From an uncultured Phycisphaerales bacterium (GTDB taxonomy: Bacteria; Planctomycetota; Phycisphaerae; Tepidisphaerales; Tepidisphaeraceae): a stretch of DNA of 64,000 bases. This document shows positions 25,659 to 34,258 of the stretch, piece after piece. Position 1 is the stretch's first letter. Each line of letters opens with the position of its first letter. The stretch is from NCBI GenBank assembly GCA_903871935.1, contig CAIQIQ010000048.1, forward strand, positions 1 through 64,000, written 5' to 3'. The notes below the pieces were generated by a model that had not been told where the DNA came from, searched no databases, and saw nothing but the letters and a program-made list of their open reading frames with translations. A program made the translations under genes and the position numbers.

Positions 25659-27340
25659 CGTATACCTCCTGGTTTGGATTGTGGATCGCGGAGTTGCTGG
25701 AGCAACTGGTTGGCTTGATGTTGGAGTGACGGCGACTGCAGTGCCAGGTCAATCTGCACTCTAGCCTTCGCCTGGTCGCCCAACCGTAGCCATCCTTCAC
25801 CGATCCACACTGATGAATAGGAGAGGCTTCCCGGTGGAAGGTGGTGGATGGCGGCAATGCGTGTGAAGCACTCCGCCAGCGTCAGGGCCTCACGAAAGCG
25901 TCCCTCCAGAAGATGCAGGGCAACCAGGTTGTTCATGGCCGGTGCGTAATCATTTCGGATCTCCAGCGATCGCCAGCAGTATGCCAATGCTGATTGCATG
26001 AAACCTTCGGATACCCGTGGCAGGGAACCTGCAACCGGCTGAGTTGGTGTGGGAATCGCGACCGCGTGACACGCCAGTCGTGTATATGCGGCGAACGCCT
26101 GCGGATTGGCCGCGATCGTGTGCAGTTCCAGCGCCTCGCCATTGCGCCAGACCTGTGCCTGGTTGGCGCTCAGCGCCGCCCATGCCACCAGAATCCCGGC
26201 AGCCAGCATCCACCCCGGCCGCGATTTCAGCATTGTCGCCAGGTCGGCGGCCATCATTGCCAACCCGATCATCGGCAGATAGGCATAGCGATCGGCCACG
26301 GTCGAATAGTACTGGAATGCGAATGGTATGATCCCAAGCGTGGGCGACAGCCCGATGCAGAACAGCACCAGCCCGGCCGCCAGCAGTTTACGCTGTCGGG
26401 CGAATGGCAGGACCAGCCCGAACACGCATGCCGGGATGAGCCACGACCACATCCAACGCCCGCCTGACCAGACGGTGTGAGGGTCCAGCCCGTAGTCTGT
26501 ACAGAGGCGAACCGGCATCGCCAACTTGTGGAGGTAAAACGCCAGGGCATCGACGGCCACCGCCGGACGGAGCAGAAGCGGCAGGGGCTCGAAGGCACCG
26601 ACCGATTGCACTGCACGCGTCCAGACCACGGCGGCGGCGGAGACGGCTAGAAGAGGCACGAGCGTCAGCACAGAGCGAGTGGCAGGTCTCCGGAGAATCA
26701 CCAGATCGACAGCCAGCATCATGGCCGGCACCGCAACGACGCCGGGCTTGGCGAGCGTCGCCAGAGCCATTGCAAGCAGCGCTGTCAGGTGCATGGAGGT
26801 GGCTCGGCGCGGCACCGACGATGCGGCGTCCAGTGCGCGGATGTGGCACAGCATGCACACTAACGCCAGGCAGGTGGAGAGCAGATCCTTCATGGCGCTG
26901 CACCAGGCGACGGCCTCAACCTGGATCGGGTGCAGGGCAAATGCGAGCGCTCCGACCGTGGCGGCCGGCCGTAGCACTTTCAAGCTTCGGAGCACGGAGT
27001 AGACCAAGAGTGCGTTGCCGGCATGAACGGTGATGCTTGCCGCATGAAACCACCCCGCCGCCGGCACGGCATCCTGAGTAAACAGGCCTGCGACACGGGC
27101 GATAAGGAACCACACGTTGCAGGTTAGTGGAACGTAGAGGTGTTCATAAGGTCCTTGCCACGCCAGTTTCAGAGCTTCGGTCGATGGCATCATCACTGCC
27201 GGGTTCGCCAGGAGCAGCGCATCATCATCCCACAGGACGTAGTCATGACCAATCGTTTGACCGAACACGAGCAGCACGCCGGCCACGATGATGAGTGCCG
27301 CGAGCATCCAAGATGGTTGTCGAGATCTAAGGTTTGGCAT
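25655..27340 (-). CDS. TMTC-like GT-C membrane protein with TPR-like tail, paralogue 2
   Basis: A 561-residue paralogue of its two neighbours. It shows WDDDALLLANPA in the first loop, HPIQVEAVAWCSAMKDLL, YYSTVADRYAYLPMIGLAMM and a helical C-terminal tail (YAPAMNNLVALHLLEGRFREALTLAECF, AKARVQIDLALQ). Around ten membrane helices. The proposed role is transfer of sugar from a polyprenyl-phosphate donor to an exported protein (inference). Its start overlaps the end of paralogue 1 by 14 bp and its stop overlaps the start of paralogue 3, so the three are translationally coupled. Confidence 0.75.
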   Translation of the reverse strand: MPNLRSRQPSWMLAALIIVAGVLLVFGQTIGHDYVLWDDDALLLANPAVMMPSTEALKLAWQGPYEHLYVPLTCNVWFLIARVAGLFTQDAVPAAGWFHAASITVHAGNALLVYSVLRSLKVLRPAATVGALAFALHPIQVEAVAWCSAMKDLLSTCLALVCMLCHIRALDAASSVPRRATSMHLTALLAMALATLAKPGVVAVPAMMLAVDLVILRRPATRSVLTLVPLLAVSAAAVVWTRAVQSVGAFEPLPLLLRPAVAVDALAFYLHKLAMPVRLCTDYGLDPHTVWSGGRWMWSWLIPACVFGLVLPFARQRKLLAAGLVLFCIGLSPTLGIIPFAFQYYSTVADRYAYLPMIGLAMMAADLATMLKSRPGWMLAAGILVAWAALSANQAQVWRNGEALELHTIAANPQAFAAYTRLACHAVAIPTPTQPVAGSLPRVSEGFMQSALAYCWRSLEIRNDYAPAMNNLVALHLLEGRFREALTLAECFTRIAAIHHLPPGSLSYSSVWIGEGWLRLGDQAKARVQIDLALQSPSLQHQANQLLQQLRDPQSKPGGIR

Positions 27341-29120
27341 GCGTCACATCGGCATGGCTCCTCGCGCCTTTCCCTTGCATCTCAGATTGGAGTTTTGCCA
27401 TAAACTGCAACGCCCGCTCGTGCGTCGGGTCTAGTTCCAGGGCTCGGGAAAGATGCGCGTAGGCCAGATCATACCGCGCCATGTACCCGTACAAACTCCC
27501 GAGATAGGCTTGGACGTCGGCATCATTCGGCCGAACCGCGACGACTCCTTCAAGCGCCATCACGCCCAGTTGCGGCGTACCATTCAGGGCGGCCGCTGCT
27601 GCGATGACCGGATAGGCCTCGCGGTAGTGGGGGTTCTGTTTGAGCAGGAACATCAGACACGTTAGTGCCTCGCCGGGCTGCTTCGTTTCGAGGTAGAACA
27701 TGCCCAGCCCCAGCAACAGCCGCGGGTGCGCCGGGTTCGATTTCCGCGCCTCGTCGAAGTAGGGTCGTGCCTGCTCAAAGTATCTATCGTGGGCCAGGGT
27801 ACCCGCCATGCAGAGATTCCCAACCAGACTGTGAGGGTTTCCCTGCAGCATGTCTTCCGCCCAGAAGTATGTTCCCTGCCATGCGATCGTCGCATGTACC
27901 GTCATGGCACCCAGCAGGGCCAGTCCGAAAGTCCATGCAGCGATGGCCTTCCGGGTCTGATGCAGGCATACGACAGCTCCCAGCAACAGAGCTGGTCCCA
28001 GCATCGCCACGTAGAAGTAGCGGTTCGCGACCGTCGAGTAGCTCTGGAAGAAGAAGGGAATGATCCCACTGGTTGGTGCGATCGCGACGACGCTGATGGC
28101 GAGGGCCGCCCCCAGCCAGCGGAAGCGCCGCCACACATAGATGGACACCGCGATAAGAAGCAGAGCCAGTGGCCAGAGCGGCTGACTTGTGCACCGATCA
28201 AGTACGAAATCTGGCGTTCTCCCGTAATCCGCCGAGATATGGTAAGGGATCAAGACCTTGCTGGTGTAGAACGATACCGTGTCGGCCACAACGACTAGCC
28301 GCTGGTACAGCGGAAACGTCATGTAGGATGCATCCTGCACTTTCTGGCCGATCCATACGAACGGAACCATCAGCACGCACCACGGTGCCAGCCACCGGAT
28401 TGTGCGTCGAATCGATTCGCCGAGCACCAGAATGCACAGGATGGCCGCCACGAGTGGTATTACCAGGGCTGTGGGCTTGGAGCAGAATGCCAGCAACAGC
28501 CCGAGTGTGGCAAAGAGATACCACGTGCCTGCCCGCCAGCGATTCTGAGCCTGCAGGGCATCGCAGAGGCGAACCAGCGCATACAGGCCGAAGGTCGCCG
28601 CAATGACATTGTTAAACCCGGAAATCCAGCATACCGGTTCGGCCTGCATTGGATGCAGTGCGTAAAGGCATGCGCCGAGGGTGGCGCCGATGAGCATCCT
28701 GGATCCTGTGAAACATCTGCCCAGCAATCGCTGCAGCAGCATGAAGACGAGCACGACATTGCAGGCGTGCAGCAGCAGGTTTGTCGCATGGAACGGAACG
28801 GCGCTCTTGAGCCCAAAACTCCAGGCCAGGCACCACCACACCGAATACGCCATCGGCGTATAGAGCGCCAGGAAGCCGGTGTCGTACTCTGTCCAGAAGA
28901 GCGAAAGCCCTTTGAGCGTGGGGTGTGTCAATCGCTCGTTGTTCGCCACCAGCGTCAGATCGTCCCAGTTCAGGAATGACCCGCTAAGGATGTGACGGAA
29001 TACAAGCAGCGTCATCAAGAAGAGAGCAAGCTCGATTAACCCGCTCTCCCACCGCGCAGGTTCCCGCTCCCCTGGATGACAGACCGTTCGCGGCTCATCG
29101 ATGGTGCGTTGCATCAACAC
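27327..29120 (-). CDS. TMTC-like GT-C membrane protein with TPR tail, paralogue 1
   Basis: A 597-residue, first-transcribed paralogue. Cytoplasmic start, then helices from LIELALFLMTLLVF; first outside loop FLNWDDLTLVANNERL; HPMQAEPVCWISGFNNVI; SYSTVANRYFYVAMLGPALL; then TPR units (HPRLLLGLGMFYLETKQPGEALTCL; ADVQAYLGSLYGYMARYDLAYAHLSRALELDPTHERAL). GTG 29120 is chosen because GGGGAG lies about 8 nt upstream; ATG 29114 is in frame. It starts 92 bp after the second prepilin gene on the same strand. Eukaryotic TMTC proteins with the same plan O-mannosylate cadherins; a bacterial counterpart acting on pilins is a reasonable guess. Confidence 0.75.
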   Translation of the reverse strand: MLMQRTIDEPRTVCHPGEREPARWESGLIELALFLMTLLVFRHILSGSFLNWDDLTLVANNERLTHPTLKGLSLFWTEYDTGFLALYTPMAYSVWWCLAWSFGLKSAVPFHATNLLLHACNVVLVFMLLQRLLGRCFTGSRMLIGATLGACLYALHPMQAEPVCWISGFNNVIAATFGLYALVRLCDALQAQNRWRAGTWYLFATLGLLLAFCSKPTALVIPLVAAILCILVLGESIRRTIRWLAPWCVLMVPFVWIGQKVQDASYMTFPLYQRLVVVADTVSFYTSKVLIPYHISADYGRTPDFVLDRCTSQPLWPLALLLIAVSIYVWRRFRWLGAALAISVVAIAPTSGIIPFFFQSYSTVANRYFYVAMLGPALLLGAVVCLHQTRKAIAAWTFGLALLGAMTVHATIAWQGTYFWAEDMLQGNPHSLVGNLCMAGTLAHDRYFEQARPYFDEARKSNPAHPRLLLGLGMFYLETKQPGEALTCLMFLLKQNPHYREAYPVIAAAAALNGTPQLGVMALEGVVAVRPNDADVQAYLGSLYGYMARYDLAYAHLSRALELDPTHERALQFMAKLQSEMQGKGARSHADVTHAKP

Positions 29121-29212
29121 CGCACATTCTCCCCATCATGCATCGGATGGGAAGAGGATGGCAGACATTAACTTGGCCGCAACAGTTCCCGTACGACGCT
29201 GCGCCACCGTGC

Positions 29213-29683
29213 CTAATACTGGAAGTACGGCTTGCCGTTGGAGTCATTGCCCAACGTATTTGCCCAGAATTGGAAGTATCCCGCCATCGGCTGGTACAGC
29301 CACCCGGTGGTTCCATCTGGGGTTGCCGCGTCGGTAGCGGCGATCGTCTTTATTGTATTCATCCCGTTGACTGGATTGATTGGAATGGCTGCCATGTACG
29401 GTCCAAAGCGATACCCATCCCCTGTTCCCAAGACACCATCTTCATTTGTAGTCTGGGTGAGTTGGGCGGCGAAATCCGTCGCACTTGGCGCGACATCCCG
29501 GTGCTGCAACGCATATGCACTGACTTGTGTACGCATCTGCAGGAGCGACTCGCGCATGGTATTCTCTCGCGCGGTCAGGCTAACGCCGGTGAACTGCGCG
29601 ATGGCAATCACGCTCAAGATTCCCAGGATCATCACCACGATCATGAGCTCGATCAGTGTGAATCCACGAGTTCTGCATGTCAT
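29213..29683 (-). CDS. Type IV prepilin-like protein 2
   Basis: A 156-residue class III-type prepilin. TCRTRGFTLIELMIVVMILG has the G/FTLIE prepilin peptidase site with Glu at +5 and the hydrophobic N-terminal helix (IVVMILGILSVIAI). The rest has PINPVNGMNTI and a GWLYQ strand, like GspG/PilE-type (pseudo)pilins. Start ATG 29683 was chosen because GGAGGAG lies 6 nt upstream; the ATG five codons earlier overlaps that site. It needs a prepilin peptidase and assembly ATPase encoded elsewhere. It is co-directional with prepilin 1 and the three TMTC-like genes. Confidence 0.88.
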   Translation of the reverse strand: MTCRTRGFTLIELMIVVMILGILSVIAIAQFTGVSLTARENTMRESLLQMRTQVSAYALQHRDVAPSATDFAAQLTQTTNEDGVLGTGDGYRFGPYMAAIPINPVNGMNTIKTIAATDAATPDGTTGWLYQPMAGYFQFWANTLGNDSNGKPYFQY

Positions 29684-29799
29684 GGAGTTCTCCTCCATGT
29701 AAGAACCGAGCTCCGAAACTCTAACCGTACTCTTTGCAGCGACCTATCAATACCCCACTATACTGCCCAGTTTGCCAACAACCAGCAAATAAGACAAAA

Positions 29800-29823
29800 C
29801 CAGCCGGGCCAAGGCCCGGCTGG
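29800..29823 (-). terminator. Terminator between the two prepilin genes
   Basis: CCAGCCGGGCC and GGCCCGGCTGG form a 10-bp stem with a CAAG-type loop. On the minus strand it is followed by TTTTGTCTTATTTG. It lies 20 bp past the prepilin 1 stop. It should end most prepilin 1 transcripts and lower expression of the genes behind it. Confidence 0.75.
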
Positions 29824-29842
29824 TCTCGCCAGCTAGAGCTGT

Positions 29843-30271
29843 TTAGTAGGTCAAAGCTGCTCCGGCCTTGTCCACACCAAAGATGCGGCCGTCGGCCTGG
29901 ATGTACCAGCCATTGGTCGCACTAGCCGAAGTGCCCATCACCGATCGCCCGGCGAGCGGGTTCATCGGGGTCTGCTGCATGTATGGGCCGACCGTCTTGC
30001 TGTCGTAGCTCAACGACGTTCCCAGCAGCAGGTTCCAGTCCCACGTCCCTGTCACCGACCCACCGCTGGTCGGATAGCTGTCGCCATGCTGGAGCTTATA
30101 CAGCTCGACGGCCGACCGCAGCGTCTGCAACTGGCTGGCAGTGCTGCTCTTACGAGCGTCATCGGACGCATTCGTAAACTGAGGGATCACAATCGCGGCA
30201 AGGATGCCGAGAATGATGACCACGATCAGAATTTCGATCAGGGTAAAACCCTTGCGAGAAGCGGCTTTCAT
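29843..30271 (-). CDS. Type IV prepilin-like protein 1 (probable major pilin)
   Basis: A 142-residue prepilin. KAASRKGFTLIEILIVVIIL carries the cleavage site after Gly and Glu+5; the hydrophobic helix continues GILAAIVIPQF. The C-terminal part, VGPYMQQTPMNPLAGRSV and GWYIQADGRIFGVD, matches the GspG-like group common in planctomycetes. Start ATG 30271 has GGGAGG 5 nt upstream. It has its own strong terminator and two promoter candidates about 360-430 bp upstream, so it is probably expressed much more than the following genes, as expected for a major pilin. Confidence 0.9.
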   Translation of the reverse strand: MKAASRKGFTLIEILIVVIILGILAAIVIPQFTNASDDARKSSTASQLQTLRSAVELYKLQHGDSYPTSGGSVTGTWDWNLLLGTSLSYDSKTVGPYMQQTPMNPLAGRSVMGTSASATNGWYIQADGRIFGVDKAGAALTY

Positions 30272-30635
30272 GAAGCCTCCCAATAGTAAATAGTGATGAG
30301 GAAAAAGTTACGCTGCGACAGAACACCTGCACAGCTTAGCTTTCAACGCCCAAAACAAGCAGACACAACAGGAACTACGTGCAATGTCGGGGAAGGATCG
30401 TCGGAAAATCCAAGACACGGGAATCTTCCTTTGCCCAAGCCGTTCCGTACAGACCAACAGCCTTTGGCGGAAATCAACGAGAACCCACGTCCTGAGGCGG
30501 ATATGACACCCAGCGTACATCACGTCAATGATGCACTTAAACCATCGCCCGAATTGCGTCCCATAGCTTGTTAAACCACGGCTGAGCCTTCATTGCACAT
30601 CATCGTGCATCAGCTCGCCGGAACTGCGGAGCATA

Positions 30636-30664
30636 TTAATAAGCCATGCGGAATCACAAGTCAA
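30636..30664 (-). promoter_or_regulatory. Sigma-70-like promoter, proximal, prepilin cluster
   Basis: On the minus strand, TTGACT (30664-30659), a 17-bp spacer and TATTAA (30641-30636). Good hexamers at ideal spacing in an AT-rich patch. Confidence 0.55.
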
Positions 30665-30675
30665 TCCTTTTCCGG

Positions 30676-30704
30676 ATAAAATATTGTTATTCATATTACG
30701 TCAA
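30676..30704 (-). promoter_or_regulatory. Sigma-70-like promoter, distal, prepilin cluster
   Basis: On the minus strand, TTGACG (30704-30699), a 17-bp spacer and TTTTAT (30681-30676). It is 40 bp upstream of the proximal promoter in the same orientation. Confidence 0.45.
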
Positions 30705-30822
30705 TCGCGTCCGATGCGCATTTCAACGCACTCCGTATCGTATATAACTATTTGTAAAATATAGGCTTAAATCGCATCTATGTTCCCCGGCCCCATCTCG
30801 TACATAGTCTGCGAATCCTTCG

Positions 30823-32562
30823 TTACTGCTGATCGCCCAAGTCGCGAATGCTGGTTTCCGCAGTCCAGTCGTACGGCGTCGGCGGATGCTGCTCAGGCTG
30901 CCCCGTGATGCGAGCGGTTGCCCATTGGATGATCCACTGCATCGGAGCGGTCTTGCTGTCGCGAAAACCCGCAAACTGCTCCAACGCATCGCGCTGGCGG
31001 AGGTTGCCCAAGGCTTTAACCGCCTCGAACTTGGTCGATGGTCCATCATAGCTAGACTGCAATACGGCATAGAGCGAGTTGGCGGGGGGGGAGTCGGCCG
31101 TCGCGGTTACGCCAATCACGAATACCGCCGCCGTACGTGCAGGGGGGTAAATGCCCGGCGGTATTTTCGCGAGAACACTCATGCATTCCGGAATCAGCTC
31201 GCTGGCACCCAACCGACCGCCGGCGATCATAGCTTTGACGCCGGCTTGGATCTTCTTGCCTGCGTGCGGCGCATCGGCGACATGAGCCAGGGCCACGATT
31301 CCCGCCCGCGCCTCCTGTCTTCCAATGAGCCCCAACGACTCGGCCACCTGACACATGAGATCAAGATTCTCATCAGTAAGCAGTTGCAGGTGGCGCTCGT
31401 ACCGATGGTCACTGCGAAACCGACCCAGCAGGTAGGAACCATCCTCGCGACGGCGGGGATCGGCGTTATCCAGCAGTTCTCCGGCCAATTGGATGACTTT
31501 CTCGCGCACCGGCCCGGCCGGGACGTGTTCCAAAGCGTCGCGCGATGCGCGCCAGAGCGGTTGATATGGATCGGCCAAATGTGGGATCAGAGCTGGCGCC
31601 ACCTCCGCGGTTAGTACTCGTCCCAGGACCGTGGCGGCCGCCTGCCGCACGGTGGCATCGCTATCACCCAGCATGCGTATGCTCAGTTGCCGCGATGTCT
31701 CCGCTGTAGCGCACTTCCCGAGGGCAAGCATTGCCTCGCGCCGCACGACACTATGCGAATGTCCAAGTAGTTCCGTCAGCCGCGGCAGTACGTCAGCCGA
31801 GCTGAGCATTCCCATCGCTTGACAGGCGGATGCAAGCTCCGGCAGTGGCATGGTCCCGGTCGCAAGCTGTGCGAGTTGTTGAGCGGCCGCTGGCGGCCCG
31901 GTCCGACCGATCGCGGCAAGCGCCCGAGGCCTCAATGGCTCAGGAACCGAACTGAGCCGCCCCAGCAGCGTCTGACCTTCTTCGGCGGAAGTGGCGCAAT
32001 CAACGGCGGCCGATAGCAGGGCTTGGTCAGTTGCCTTCAGCGCCGCATTCACGGCCTCGCCCTTGAGTTCTACCCGTGACAGGGCCCGAAGCGCTGCGCT
32101 TCGCACTCCGGGGTCGGCATCTGCGATCAACTTCTTTAGTCGGCTGATCGCGTCGGCGTTATTCAGCAGTGTGTCGCGGCTGGTCTGCGAGCGCGAATCC
32201 TCTGTTGCCAGCACATAGATCGCGTCGGCCGCTGCCAACCGCACCCGATCGTCCGCATCACTAAGGGCGGCGACCACGGTCGGGACAGCCTCGGCCTTGC
32301 GGCTCTCACCAAGTTCGCGCACGAACTGCACCCTGCGAAAGGGCACCTTCTCCGCCGCGAACGCTTCGACGAGCAGCGCCACGGTACGCGGGCTTGTCTG
32401 GTTCACGAACACCGGCGCAGGGATCGGCAGCCCTTCCATGCCGTAGTCCAATCCACCCTCGGGCACCGCGCCCGGCGACGGTGACCCAATACAGAGGATT
32501 GCCAGTACACATGCGGCCACCAGATGCCGCCTCGTTTCGGCCATAGTTGAGCAGGACTTCAT
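30823..32562 (-). CDS. Exported HEAT-repeat protein
   Basis: A 579-residue protein with an N-terminal hydrophobic signal (HLVAACVLAILCIGSPSPGA) and at least nine HEAT/PBS-lyase-like repeats (for example RVRLAAADAIYVLA, GVRSAALRALSRVEL, VVRREAMLALGKCA, TVRQAAATVLGRVL, YEGPSTKFEAVKALGNL-type). Such solenoids bind proteins. It is the last gene of the operon with an ABC ATPase, a double permease and a large exported protein; 10 bp separate it from the permease stop. It probably acts as a periplasmic or surface partner of that transporter (inference). The start is uncertain between ATG 32562 and ATG 32544. Confidence 0.75.
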   Translation of the reverse strand: MKSCSTMAETRRHLVAACVLAILCIGSPSPGAVPEGGLDYGMEGLPIPAPVFVNQTSPRTVALLVEAFAAEKVPFRRVQFVRELGESRKAEAVPTVVAALSDADDRVRLAAADAIYVLATEDSRSQTSRDTLLNNADAISRLKKLIADADPGVRSAALRALSRVELKGEAVNAALKATDQALLSAAVDCATSAEEGQTLLGRLSSVPEPLRPRALAAIGRTGPPAAAQQLAQLATGTMPLPELASACQAMGMLSSADVLPRLTELLGHSHSVVRREAMLALGKCATAETSRQLSIRMLGDSDATVRQAAATVLGRVLTAEVAPALIPHLADPYQPLWRASRDALEHVPAGPVREKVIQLAGELLDNADPRRREDGSYLLGRFRSDHRYERHLQLLTDENLDLMCQVAESLGLIGRQEARAGIVALAHVADAPHAGKKIQAGVKAMIAGGRLGASELIPECMSVLAKIPPGIYPPARTAAVFVIGVTATADSPPANSLYAVLQSSYDGPSTKFEAVKALGNLRQRDALEQFAGFRDSKTAPMQWIIQWATARITGQPEQHPPTPYDWTAETSIRDLGDQQ

Positions 32563-32572
32563 GTTCCGTTTC

Positions 32573-34258
32573 CTAGCCGTGCCTCAGCAGACGGTTGAGG
32601 CGATACCAGGCCAATAGCAGCATCAGGATGCAGATGCCTGTCGTCGCCATCAGGTGTACATTTCCCAGTTGTGCGATTTCCGGCCGGGAATTCGGCAGCA
32701 GATTCATCGCCATCACCATCGGGCTCAGGCATGCCACCCACCGCGCTGTCACAATGGAGATCACCTGCATATCACTGGCCCACCACACCAGCATCGGTAT
32801 TACCACAATTGACGCTGCGATGAGGTACGCCATCACGGTTGCGCGGGCGGTGTTCCTCGACCAGGCGGAGCAGGTCAGACCCATAATCGCCATCATCACC
32901 ACCGCCAGAACGACCACCGGAAGAATCTGCAGCAGATTCGGGATATATGCACGATCGATAAAGCAGAGGGTGGCATACGCCGGCACCAGCGCCAGCATGG
33001 GCAGCAGTGCCGGCGGCAGCGACGGCAGCAGCTTTCCCCAGAATACCTGTCCGCCCGACAATGGCGTGAGGCGCAGCAGTTCGAACGTGCCATTCTCCAA
33101 TTCACTGGAGACCAGTCCCGTCGAAAGCGATGGCACGACCAGCGTGATCAGGGCGATCTGCAGCGAGATCATCACCTGGGCCACGTACCTCATCAGGTCG
33201 GCATGCTCCGTGCCGCCATACATCGCCATCACCGCCAGCGCCAGAGAGAGGAACAACGACACATAGAAGATGCGGATCATCCAGGTTGCGCTGCGCAGGT
33301 TGCTGGTGCGCCGTTCCTTGCCCAACATCGGGTTTCCCTTGCCCAATGGCCGGCGTTTGGCCGATGGATCGATCAGGAACAGGACCTTCCGATCCAACGA
33401 CCGATTCTCTGTGGTGCCGCTCCTGGGAGCGCCGAATCCCTCCAGAGTTGCCGGCGCCTTGCGCAGCCGCATTGCGATGACTGCCACCGCGGTCAGTGAA
33501 CACATCGTCGCCAGCGGTATGAAGATCTTGTATAGCGGCACTGCGTGGCGCTCGATTCCTCCAAAGTCGCCCATCCGCGGCTTGAGAATCGACAGGACCG
33601 CCGCCACCGGCGAGACCCCGCGAATATAATGCAGGACCATGCCCAGGCTGCCTTGGGTGCCTTCAAGCATGATCGCTCCGGGCACCAGCACACCGCCGCA
33701 GGTGATCAGCACCACCAGATACGCGATCACCAATGCCGTGGTGCCTTGCCGGCAGATTGCTGAGATGCCCAGCGAGAGCAGCGTCAGATAAACGGCCGAG
33801 ATCGCGATCACCCCATAGGATGCCATCAGGTCATCCACCCGCAATTCGCCTCGCCATGCCAGCAGCGCCACAAACGGCAATCCTGCAATCAGCAGCAGAA
33901 GTGGATACGCCACCGCCAGCCCGATTTTCCCGATGATGATCTGTACCGCCGACAAACGTGAGGCGTAGAGCATTTCCAACGTGTCGCCTTCGCGTTCGCT
34001 GGTGATCGCCACCGCGGCGATGCCCGGCACCAGCAGCGTCAGCAGGACAAGCTGCCCCAGCATCAGCCAGAGCATGAGGCTGTCGCCAGCGCTGATACCG
34101 GAACTGCGAGCAATCTTGACCGTGCCGCCAACCACGCCGCCTTGGGGCCATGTGCCCAGCACCACCAGCGCCAGCGCCGCCACAAACAGCGTCTGGATAG
34201 CCGCCACGCGTTTGAGCCGAAGCAGCCCGAGGATGTCTTTCCGCAGTACTGGGTTCAT
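32573..34258 (-). CDS. ABC-2 type transporter permease, duplicated
   Basis: A 561-residue membrane protein with about 12 helices arranged as two similar halves. Each half starts with an amphipathic stretch and a glycine-rich pair of helices (MNPVLRKDILGLLRLKRVAA; later RKVLFLIDPSAKRRPLGKGN and NLRSATWMIRIFYVSL) and contains an EREGDTLEMLYASRLSA or SELENGTFELLRLTPLSGGQ coupling motif, the hallmark of ABC-2 permeases. So the two usual permease subunits are fused. Its start overlaps the ATPase stop by 4 bp. Substrate unknown. Confidence 0.82.
   Translation of the reverse strand: MNPVLRKDILGLLRLKRVAAIQTLFVAALALVVLGTWPQGGVVGGTVKIARSSGISAGDSLMLWLMLGQLVLLTLLVPGIAAVAITSEREGDTLEMLYASRLSAVQIIIGKIGLAVAYPLLLLIAGLPFVALLAWRGELRVDDLMASYGVIAISAVYLTLLSLGISAICRQGTTALVIAYLVVLITCGGVLVPGAIMLEGTQGSLGMVLHYIRGVSPVAAVLSILKPRMGDFGGIERHAVPLYKIFIPLATMCSLTAVAVIAMRLRKAPATLEGFGAPRSGTTENRSLDRKVLFLIDPSAKRRPLGKGNPMLGKERRTSNLRSATWMIRIFYVSLFLSLALAVMAMYGGTEHADLMRYVAQVMISLQIALITLVVPSLSTGLVSSELENGTFELLRLTPLSGGQVFWGKLLPSLPPALLPMLALVPAYATLCFIDRAYIPNLLQILPVVVLAVVMMAIMGLTCSAWSRNTARATVMAYLIAASIVVIPMLVWWASDMQVISIVTARWVACLSPMVMAMNLLPNSRPEIAQLGNVHLMATTGICILMLLLAWYRLNRLLRHG

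Larger units (their letters stand above)
30272..30822. other. 551-bp noncoding leader upstream of the prepilin genes, AT-rich at its far end
   Basis: No gene is seen. The part at 30630-30780 is much more AT-rich than the surroundings and holds the promoter candidates. About 360 nt would separate the proximal start site from the prepilin 1 ATG; I see no riboswitch-like fold in it, but a long structured leader is possible. Confidence 0.5.
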
